Shown piece by piece: positions 1 through 5,178 of a DNA stretch of 5,178 nt (position 1 is its first letter; each line of letters opens with the position of its first letter). Position numbers and translations under genes: made by a program. Source of the stretch: Gammaproteobacteria bacterium. GTDB lineage: Bacteria > Pseudomonadota > Gammaproteobacteria > BMS3Bbin11. The notes under the pieces were generated by a model that saw nothing but the letters and a program-made list of their open reading frames with translations, was not told where the DNA came from and did no database searches. Location: assembly GCA_030617565.1 (NCBI GenBank), contig JAUWVE010000113.1, forward strand, positions 1 through 5,178. Direction: 5' to 3'.

Positions 1-621
<621 letters not shown>

Positions 622-643
622 GCTGGAACTCGTAGCAGGATAG

Positions 644-732
644 TGTAGGTTCGAATTCATTCGAACAAAGAGATTAACAGTAACCCTGATACAGCTTTTT
701 GGCTCCTTCGTTCGAATGAATTCGAACCTACA
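644..732. repeat. Inverted pair of REP-like palindromes (BIME-like element)
   Basis: Two 23-base arms (644-666 and 710-732) are perfect reverse complements separated by 43 bases. Each arm is itself nearly palindromic: GTTCGAAT and ATTCGAAC (8 bases each) flank a 2-base centre (TC in the left arm, GA in the right). The left palindrome (649-666) is preceded by GTAG (645-648), and the right one has the same GTAG on the minus strand. A GTAG tetranucleotide 5' of a hairpin is the known hallmark of REP sequences mobilised by RAYT (TnpA-REP) proteins, and an inverted REP pair is the basic BIME unit. I see no clear target-site duplication. As RNA it could fold as one 23-bp stem or two small hairpins, and it sits 22 bases after the hemB stop, so it may also protect or terminate the hemB transcript. 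No T-run follows it, so an intrinsic terminator is not supported. Confidence 0.8.
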
Positions 733-786
733 GAATTTGCACAGCAAGAAGAGGGGGAATTAAACCCCAAGAGGTTCAATTTCGCT

Positions 787-792
787 TATAAT
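787..792 (+). promoter_or_regulatory. Probable -10 box for the DUF971-ubiEJB cluster
   Basis: A perfect TATAAT lies 33 bases before the ATG of the DUF971 gene, within the gap that separates hemB from the cluster. Transcription would start near 798-801 and give a leader of roughly 25 bases. No convincing -35 hexamer is found: with a 17-base spacer the position reads ACCCCA (764-769), matching TTGACA at only two bases, and no extended -10 TG is present. It is therefore either a weak or activator-dependent promoter, or a chance match in AT-rich DNA. Confidence 0.45.
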
Positions 793-825
793 TCGCATCC
801 AATATTTCACCCTGGTAGAAAAGCT

Positions 826-1200
826 ATGAGCAACACACCCAAACCAACAAATATTAAACTGCATCAGAAATCCCGTGTGCTGGAGATTTCCTTTGATGAC
901 GGCAATGACTACGAGCTCAGCTGCGAATACCTGCGTATTTACTCACCGTCAGCCGAAGTCAGAGGACACGGCCCCGGTGAAGAAGTCCTGCAATTTGGCA
1001 AGAAAAATGTCAATATTACCAATATAGAACCGATTGGCAGTTATGCCGTTTGTCTACACTTCGATGACAACCACGATACCGGCATCTACTCATGGGAGTG
1101 GCTGCATCATCTGGGTAAAGATCAGGATGAGCTATGGGCAGATTATTTGAAAAAGCTGGAAGTTGCGGGTAAAAAACGTGAAACTGATACGATAATCTAA
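826..1200 (+). CDS. DUF971 (GBBH-like N-terminal domain) protein upstream of ubiE
   Basis: This 124-residue soluble protein is almost entirely one DUF971 domain, the fold also found at the N-terminus of gamma-butyrobetaine hydroxylase and fused to some Mrp/HCF101-type iron-sulfur carrier ATPases. Recognisable segments are the strand [20 protein letters not shown] (19-37), the [10 protein letters not shown] stretch (40-49) and the signature [20 protein letters not shown] (71-90), followed by EWLHHLG. Its two cysteines (33 and 76) do not form a pair motif. The molecular function of the stand-alone family is not established. As I recall, the gene precedes ubiE in Pseudomonas and many other gammaproteobacteria (PA5062 in P. 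aeruginosa), and here it ends only 2 bases before the ubiE ATG, so co-translation is likely. A role tied to quinone synthesis or iron-sulfur supply is inference from neighbourhood and domain relatives only. The start is the first ATG after the TATAAT box; the ribosome-binding site is poor. Confidence 0.9.
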   Translation: MSNTPKPTNIKLHQKSRVLEISFDDGNDYELSCEYLRIYSPSAEVRGHGPGEEVLQFGKKNVNITNIEPIGSYAVCLHFDDNHDTGIYSWEWLHHLGKDQDELWADYLKKLEVAGKKRETDTII

Positions 1201-1202
1201 AA

Positions 1203-1964
1203 ATGAGCGGCGAAAACAAACCACAGGATTCCACACATTTCGGCTATAAGGATGTTCCCGCATCCGAAAAAGCCGGCATGGTTGCCGATGTCTTTCATTC
1301 GGTAGCCGGCAAATATGACATCATGAATGATGCCATGTCACTGGGAATACATAGGCTGTGGAAACAATTTGCCATTGCGCAGGTGGGTGTCAGACCGGGG
1401 CACAGGGTGCTGGATCTGGCCTGTGGCACGGGTGACCTTACGTTAAAAATGTCTCCGCAGGCAGGCCCTGACGGGATGGTCATCGCTTCGGATATCAATG
1501 CCTCCATGTTGCAGAACGGGCGTGATCGATTGTTAGACAGGGGTATCACCAATAATGTTCAGTTTGTCCAGGCAGATGCCGAGAAACTCCCATTTCCTGA
1601 CAATTCAGTTGACCGCATAACCATCGCTTTCGGGCTTAGAAATGTCACTGACCAGAATGCTGCGCTATCTGCTATGTACCGCTGTTTACGTCCGGGTGGC
1701 CGCCTGATAATACTGGAATTTTCCAAACCCGTACTGCCTGGCCTGGACAAAGTCTATGACCTCTATTCTTTCAAAATACTCCCCCGACTAGGCAGGATAA
1801 TCGCCAATGACGAGGCCAGTTACCGCTATCTGGCTGAGTCCATACGCAAACACCCTGACCAGGAAACACTGAAAGGCATGATGGCAGAGGCCGGCTTTGA
1901 CCGTCCCCATTATCACAACCTCAGCGGCGGCATCGTTGCAGTGCATAAAGGCTACAAGGTATAG
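1203..1964 (+). CDS. ubiE: Ubiquinone/menaquinone biosynthesis C-methyltransferase UbiE
   Basis: This SAM-dependent enzyme methylates carbon of the quinone ring: 2-methoxy-6-polyprenyl-benzoquinol in the ubiquinone pathway and, where present, demethylmenaquinol. The 253-residue length matches the family (251 in E. coli). The N-terminal signature [17 protein letters not shown] is at 38-54, SAM-binding motif [13 protein letters not shown] at 69-80, the acidic SAM-contacting region ASDINASML at 95-103, [15 protein letters not shown] at 123-137, and the second family signature [17 protein letters not shown] at 160-176. The C-terminal [15 protein letters not shown] and [12 protein letters not shown] are also typical. 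Motif I has Cys (ACGTG) where E. coli has Gly, a variant that should be harmless. The ATG is 2 bases after the preceding stop and lacks a clear Shine-Dalgarno, suggesting translational coupling. Menaquinone use cannot be judged from this window. Confidence 0.98.
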   Translation: MSGENKPQDSTHFGYKDVPASEKAGMVADVFHSVAGKYDIMNDAMSLGIHRLWKQFAIAQVGVRPGHRVLDLACGTGDLTLKMSPQAGPDGMVIASDINASMLQNGRDRLLDRGITNNVQFVQADAEKLPFPDNSVDRITIAFGLRNVTDQNAALSAMYRCLRPGGRLIILEFSKPVLPGLDKVYDLYSFKILPRLGRIIANDEASYRYLAESIRKHPDQETLKGMMAEAGFDRPHYHNLSGGIVAVHKGYKV

Positions 1965-1974
1965 GCAACAGACA

Positions 1975-2589
1975 ATGAGTGTACTTTCATTCATCACACC
2001 TTTTGCCAGCGAGCTGGGCTGCCAGCTTTTGCGATCAGACCCCACTACTCTGGAACGTCTTGGTAAGCTGGACGGGAAAGTCATCGCACTCGACTTTGAA
2101 TCGACAGATTTCACGCTTTATATGTTCCCCACAGAGGCCGGCATTCGCTTACGCAACGAATGGGATGGCGAGGTCGATGTGCACATGAAAGGCGCACCAT
2201 CCGAACTACTTAAAATGGGCATGGCAGGCAAAGCGCCCGTCACACCCGGCAAAATAAATATCAGGCTTGAGGGCGATCTGCATGTCGGCCAGCAGTTCAA
2301 AAAAATTCTTGATGATATGCAGATCGACTGGGAAGAACTGCTTTCACAACAGGTAGGGGATACAGCGGCCTACCATGCGTCCAGGTTTCTCCGTGGCGCT
2401 CATAAAAGAATACGTGAAGTCGTCAAAACAACCGCCAGGAATAGCAGTGAGTATCTGCGCTTTGAGGCAGAAATACTGCCTGTCGACTGGCGTGTGAATG
2501 AATTCATAGATGATGTAGACCGGATTCGTGAAGATGTCGATCGTATGGTCATGCGCGTTGAACGCCTGCTCAGAAATCAGACACAATAA
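1975..2589 (+). CDS. ubiJ: Ubiquinone biosynthesis accessory factor UbiJ (SCP2 domain)
   Basis: UbiJ is a non-catalytic factor that, with UbiK, supports the soluble Ubi complex in late ubiquinone synthesis; its SCP2 domain is thought to hold the hydrophobic polyprenyl intermediates. The ATG at 1975 gives 204 residues, close to the 201 of E. coli UbiJ (YigP), and begins 10 bases after the ubiE stop. An in-frame ATG at 1897 would add 26 residues overlapping ubiE and is disfavoured. Residues about 14-115 form the SCP2 region (GKVIALDFESTDFTLYMF, then GAPSELLKMGMA and INIRLEGDLHVGQQF). The C-terminus (about 171-200, DWRVNEFIDDVDRIREDVDRM and onward) has the heptad-like DVDRIREDVDR pattern of the family's coiled coil, the expected UbiK-binding part. 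The position between ubiE and ubiB is the standard gammaproteobacterial order, which supports the call. Confidence 0.95.
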   Translation: MSVLSFITPFASELGCQLLRSDPTTLERLGKLDGKVIALDFESTDFTLYMFPTEAGIRLRNEWDGEVDVHMKGAPSELLKMGMAGKAPVTPGKINIRLEGDLHVGQQFKKILDDMQIDWEELLSQQVGDTAAYHASRFLRGAHKRIREVVKTTARNSSEYLRFEAEILPVDWRVNEFIDDVDRIREDVDRMVMRVERLLRNQTQ

Positions 2590-2628
2590 TATTCTATAAT
2601 TTTCTGTTGAACCAATTCATATACTGAT

Positions 2629-4278
2629 ATGCCTGGAAAGTTACGACAAGCCACTCATCTGCTGCGAATTGTACGCGTCCTTGCATACTACAATCTTGAT
2701 GAATACCTGGTCAGAATTACACCGCTGAAGCCCTGGTTATTTCTATTCCATTTATTCCCCCGCAGTAAAGACAATGCTCCGCGCGGGCAACGATTGCGGG
2801 AAGCCCTGCAAGAGCTGGGCCCGGTCTTCGTTAAGCTGGGGCAGATGCTATCTACCCGACCGGACCTGATCCCAGATGATATTGCGTCTGAACTCAGCCT
2901 GTTACAGGACAGGGTACCCCCTTTTCCTGGCGACCAGGCATTACTGATACTCGAACAGGCTTATGAAGAGCCCGTCAGCCACCACATTGTCGACTTCAAC
3001 ACTGTTCCTCTCGCCTCCGCATCCGTCGCTCAGGTACATGATGCTCGTTTAACCGATGGCACAGAGGTTGTAGTAAAAATAATACGCCCGGGTCTGGAGC
3101 CGATAATAAAGAGAGATATCGATCTTCTTTTTATGCTCGCACGTATGGGTGAGAAGTACTCTGCTGATATACGTCGACTTCACGCTGTTGATGTCATAGA
3201 CGATTATAATAAAACTATCCATGATGAGCTTGACCTGATGCGTGAAGCCGCAAATGCCAGTCAGCTGCGCCATAATTTCAATAACTCACCACTGCTATAT
3301 GTGCCCGAGGTCTATTTTGACCACACCCGAACAAACGTCATGGTGATGGAAAAAATTCATGGTACGACGGTATCCAAAATCGACACTATTGTTGAAAAAG
3401 GGATAGACCTCAAGCATTTGTCGAATAATGGAGTAGAGATCTTCTACACCCAGGTATTCCGTGATGGATTTTTCCATGCCGACATGCACCCGGGCAACAT
3501 CTTCGTGTTGGACGATGGGCGTTACGCAGCCGTAGATTTCGGCATTATGGGTACCCTTTCCGATATTGATAAACACTACCTGGCAGAAAACTTCCTGGCC
3601 TTTTTTCAGCATGATTACCGGCGTGTCGCACAGGCACACATCGATGCAGGCTGGGTACCTGAAGGAACACGGGTAGATGAGTTTGAATCTGCCATCCGCT
3701 CCGTTTGTGAACCGATATTTGCAAAGCCCTTGTGTGAAATCTCCTTTGGCAGAGTACTAATCCGGCTGTTCCGGGTTGCCCGACGTTTCAATATGGAAAT
3801 ACAGCCACAACTGGTGCTGCTTGAAAAAACCCTGCTCTACGTTGAAGGCCTCGGTCGCCAGCTCGACCCGCAGCTAAACCTCTGGGATACTGCCAAACCA
3901 TTTCTTGAACAATGGGCACGACGCGAATACGGCCCGCGAGCCTTTTTCAAGGAAATACGCCGTCAGGCTCCCATGTGGTGGAAGATGGGACCGCGCATGC
4001 CGATGCTCATTCACAACGTACTTGAGCAAGCCGGCAACGGCACCCTACAGCTGTCACAGCCTGATGAAAACCTGAAACAATTAAAAGAAGAAACACGTCG
4101 CGGCCAAAAAAAATTATTCCACGCTATCGTCGGCAGTGCCCTGCTGATCAGTGCTGCACTGCTGGCAGCACTGGATGGCTACACGCCGATCATGGCCGGT
4201 CTGGCGCCTTTATCCAGCTGGGTACTGGGTGGCCTCGGTGCCCTGTTGCTGTTTGTTTCATGGCCTTCGAGTGAATGA
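2629..4278 (+). CDS. ubiB: Ubiquinone biosynthesis atypical kinase/ATPase UbiB
   Basis: UbiB belongs to the ABC1/ADCK/COQ8 family of protein-kinase-like ATPases needed for ubiquinone synthesis, probably acting on the membrane pool of intermediates rather than on a protein substrate. The 549-residue length matches E. coli (546). The diagnostic features appear in order: KxGQ motif KLGQ at 69-72, alanine-rich loop ASASVAQVH at 129-137 in place of a glycine-rich loop, ATP-pocket lysine in VVVK at 150, ExD motif ELD at 200-202, catalytic-like HADMHPGN at 283-290 and metal-binding DFG at 303-305. Two hydrophobic C-terminal segments (about 497-517 and 522-545) are the expected membrane anchor. No key residue is missing. 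The start lies 39 bases after the ubiJ stop with a weak ribosome-binding site; the N-terminal LLRIVRVLAYYNLDEYL fits the family start. The TGA stop is followed at once by an in-frame TAG (4279-4281). Confidence 0.98.
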   Translation: MPGKLRQATHLLRIVRVLAYYNLDEYLVRITPLKPWLFLFHLFPRSKDNAPRGQRLREALQELGPVFVKLGQMLSTRPDLIPDDIASELSLLQDRVPPFPGDQALLILEQAYEEPVSHHIVDFNTVPLASASVAQVHDARLTDGTEVVVKIIRPGLEPIIKRDIDLLFMLARMGEKYSADIRRLHAVDVIDDYNKTIHDELDLMREAANASQLRHNFNNSPLLYVPEVYFDHTRTNVMVMEKIHGTTVSKIDTIVEKGIDLKHLSNNGVEIFYTQVFRDGFFHADMHPGNIFVLDDGRYAAVDFGIMGTLSDIDKHYLAENFLAFFQHDYRRVAQAHIDAGWVPEGTRVDEFESAIRSVCEPIFAKPLCEISFGRVLIRLFRVARRFNMEIQPQLVLLEKTLLYVEGLGRQLDPQLNLWDTAKPFLEQWARREYGPRAFFKEIRRQAPMWWKMGPRMPMLIHNVLEQAGNGTLQLSQPDENLKQLKEETRRGQKKLFHAIVGSALLISAALLAALDGYTPIMAGLAPLSSWVLGGLGALLLFVSWPSSE

Positions 4279-4289
4279 TAGAAGTTTCA

Positions 4290-4310
4290 AGACTAAAGAC
4301 TAAAGACTAA
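4290..4310 (+). repeat. Heptanucleotide tandem array, (AGACTAA)3
   Basis: Three exact 7-base units fill 4290-4310, 12 bases after the ubiB stop, followed by an A-rich run (4311-4321) leading to the PqiA-like gene. The whole 58-base gap between the two genes holds little else, and no terminator hairpin is visible. On the sense strand of ubiB the unit contains TAA, which the 7-base period places in all three reading frames. It resembles the two arrays further along in unit length and in the G(A/T)C core. Confidence 0.85.
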
Positions 4311-4336
4311 AAACAAAAAAACTTAACTCACTTTTA

Positions 4337-4852
4337 ATGTCTTCAACACTCGCAACCCGGCACCCGAACAAAGACATCCTTATCAAGTTTCTTCTGGTGC
4401 TATCAACAGTTCTGTTGCTAGTTGGGATCTTTGCGCCAATGATGACGCTGTCTAAATTCATATGGATTGAAAATGAGTTTTCCCTGTTTGCTGGCACACT
4501 ACAATTATACATCGATGGCCAGTATCTGTTATTTCTTATACTGCTGCTCTTCAGCATAGTCCTGCCAGTCGCAAAGATTATCCTGTTATTCAGATTCTGG
4601 TATGCCGACTCAAGCAGTTGCCAGCAGCTGCAGCACTTTATGAGCTGGATTTCACATTATGGGAAATGGTCCATGCTTGATGTGTTTGTCGTTGCCCTGC
4701 TGCTGGTGATCGTCAAACTGGGTGTGCTGGCAACTGTCCAGGTTCATTACGGCATCTACATGTATGCGGTAGCAGGGCTATTAATTATGGCTTGCACTGC
4801 AATTATCAATACGGCTGCTAAAAAGGATCTTGAACAAAGCCTTGAGTCGTAG
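4337..4852 (+). CDS. Single-domain PqiA-like inner-membrane protein
   Basis: This 171-residue membrane protein carries one paraquat-inducible protein A (PqiA) domain. Four hydrophobic segments are visible at about 16-34, 63-86, 113-133 and 138-158. Family hallmarks are the LPVAKI stretch at 76-81 in the second segment and GKWSMLDVF at 109-117, leading into the third. E. coli PqiA and LetA carry two such domains with CxxC zinc ribbons and work with MCE proteins (PqiB, LetB) in lipid transport between membranes. This protein is half as long, has no CxxC pair (its only cysteines are 95 and 153), and has no MCE gene beside it, so its partner, if any, lies elsewhere. It follows ubiB by 58 bases on the same strand, and readthrough from ubiB is possible since no terminator separates them. 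The Shine-Dalgarno is weak. Its last codons and TAG stop overlap the first unit of a heptamer array. Confidence 0.88.
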   Translation: MSSTLATRHPNKDILIKFLLVLSTVLLLVGIFAPMMTLSKFIWIENEFSLFAGTLQLYIDGQYLLFLILLLFSIVLPVAKIILLFRFWYADSSSCQQLQHFMSWISHYGKWSMLDVFVVALLLVIVKLGVLATVQVHYGIYMYAVAGLLIMACTAIINTAAKKDLEQSLES

Positions 4853-4904
4853 GTCGTAGGTCGTAGGTCGTAGGTCGTAGGTCGTAGGTCGTAGGTCGTA
4901 GGTC
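4846..4904 (+). repeat. Heptanucleotide tandem array, (GTCGTAG)8.4
   Basis: Eight exact 7-base units begin at 4846, 4853, 4860, 4867, 4874, 4881, 4888 and 4895, plus a final GTC, giving 59 bases with no mismatch. The first unit overlaps the 3' end of the PqiA-like gene: its last codon TCG (4847-4849) and stop TAG (4850-4852) are supplied by the repeat. Perfect copies suggest recent expansion by slippage, so copy number may vary between strains. Expansion after the first unit would not change the protein. Confidence 0.97.
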
Positions 4905-4971
4905 AAAATATTGCAATTTTGTCATTTAGTTTCAATCTTTAGACCTCAGACCTCAGACCTCAGACTTTTTT
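4881..4971 (+). terminator. Possible repeat-built terminator of the PqiA-like gene
   Basis: The two heptamer arrays in this convergent gap can pair. AGGTC blocks at 4900-4904, 4893-4897 and 4886-4890 complement GACCT at 4942-4946, 4949-4953 and 4956-4960, and GTC (4881-4883) complements GAC (4963-4965). The helix is interrupted by 2x2 internal loops, and six T follow directly (4966-4971). The 37-base loop (4905-4941) contains a small AT-rich hairpin (CAAAAT 4904-4909 with ATTTTG 4916-4921), whose first base competes with the main stem. The layout, a stem then a T-run, suits a rho-independent terminator for the + strand only. The long loop and interrupted stem make this tentative. Confidence 0.35.
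4941..4965 (-). repeat. Heptanucleotide tandem array, (AGACCTC)3.6, GAGGTCT on the minus strand
   Basis: Three exact units (4941, 4948, 4955) are followed by a partial AGAC ending at 4965, then six T. On the minus strand the unit reads GAGGTCT; it encodes the last residues (Ser-Glu-Val) and the TGA stop of the minus-strand gene entering from the right. Both convergent genes thus end inside their own heptamer array. Confidence 0.9.
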
Positions 4972-5178
4972 AAAATTTCCATCACATCCCTCGCCACAGC
5001 CGGTGCAGTAGTAAATTTCACACTGCGCACCTCAATCAGTCCTGAGAATGATCCATTCGACTCAACGGTTCTAATGCTGCTGGACTTTGCAAAGTTGAGC
5101 TCGTCTTCTGTAGCATCATCGTTTAGATCGTCAAGAGGTAACCATCCACTTTGCCAGCCTGTAATGTTTTCCTCTGTT
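4953..5178 (-). CDS. Unrecognised protein, C-terminal 74 residues (runs off the window)
   Basis: One minus-strand frame stays open from the window edge (first full codon 5175-5177) to a TGA at 4953-4955, giving 74 residues; the other two minus frames meet stops within about 20 codons. The 5' part lies beyond the window. The visible part looks like ordinary protein: an acidic stretch (LDDLNDDATEDELNF, about 15-29), a likely strand (GLIEVRSVKF) and a C-terminal helix (AVARDVMEILKK) ending in SEV. No signal peptide or membrane segment is visible and I recognise no family. The convergent arrangement with the PqiA-like gene and a stop near a T-run and repeat array fit a true gene end, but 74 codons is short proof, so this call is moderate. 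Confidence 0.6.
   Translation of the reverse strand, partial: TEENITGWQSGWLPLDDLNDDATEDELNFAKSSSIRTVESNGSFSGLIEVRSVKFTTAPAVARDVMEILKKSEV

Noticed and set aside
644..732. Reading the inverted repeat as a MITE or a classical intrinsic terminator
   Set aside because: No target-site duplication was seen and no T-run follows the right arm; the GTAG-plus-palindrome structure fits a REP pair better.
754..768. GGGG/CCCC mini-hairpin before the TATAAT box
   Set aside because: A 4-bp stem is too short to call, and no T-run or known operator pattern accompanies it.
1897..1974. Upstream ATG giving UbiJ an extra 26 residues
   Set aside because: It would overlap the conserved C-terminus of ubiE by 68 bases, and the added residues do not resemble UbiJ; the ATG at 1975 gives the family length.
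1016..2586. Minus-strand open frames opposite the DUF971, ubiE and ubiJ genes
   Set aside because: They lie opposite well-conserved genes, show no recognisable protein features and are best explained as shadows.
3049..3639. Minus-strand open frames inside ubiB (74 and 114 residues)
   Set aside because: They are antisense to the kinase-like core of UbiB, which is intact and conserved; no family features are seen.
4846..4965. CRISPR-like array
   Set aside because: The units are 7 bases, directly abutting, with no spacers; this is simple tandem repetition.

Overview
The window looks like a chromosomal housekeeping segment from a gammaproteobacterium. The evidence is the ubiE-ubiJ-ubiB ubiquinone gene order, the preceding small DUF971 gene (an arrangement I recall from Pseudomonas and relatives), and a porphobilinogen synthase of the zinc-independent Pseudomonas type. 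The protein sequences do not look enterobacterial, but I cannot name a genus. No phage, transposase, plasmid or defence gene is visible.

Layout. Positions 1-621 hold the last 206 codons of hemB (+). Positions 622-825 are intergenic and carry a pair of inverted REP-like palindromes (644-732) followed by a TATAAT box. Positions 826-4278 form a tight same-strand cluster: a DUF971 protein, UbiE, UbiJ and UbiB. UbiE is a methyltransferase of ubiquinone and menaquinone synthesis, UbiJ is an SCP2-domain accessory factor, and UbiB is an atypical kinase/ATPase of the ubiquinone system with a C-terminal membrane anchor. A 58-base gap then leads to a single-domain PqiA-like four-helix membrane protein (4337-4852, +). 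The window ends with the 3' part of an unrecognised gene on the minus strand (4953-5178), convergent with the PqiA-like gene.

How the genes relate. HemB feeds tetrapyrrole (heme) synthesis and UbiE/UbiJ/UbiB feed quinone synthesis, so most of the window serves the respiratory chain. The DUF971 gene is the least understood member of the cluster; its position 2 bases before ubiE suggests co-translation.

The most unusual content is non-coding. Three separate tandem arrays of 7-base units lie at gene ends: (AGACTAA)3 after ubiB, (GTCGTAG)8.4 overlapping the end of the PqiA-like gene, and (AGACCTC)3.6 overlapping the end of the minus-strand gene. Read on the sense strand of the gene each one follows, the three units align as GACTAAA, GTCGTAG and GTCTGAG. 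Each contains a different stop codon (TAA, TAG, TGA), and since 7 is not a multiple of 3, an array of three units stops all three frames. I have no name for this repeat family; it is the best candidate here for something undescribed.
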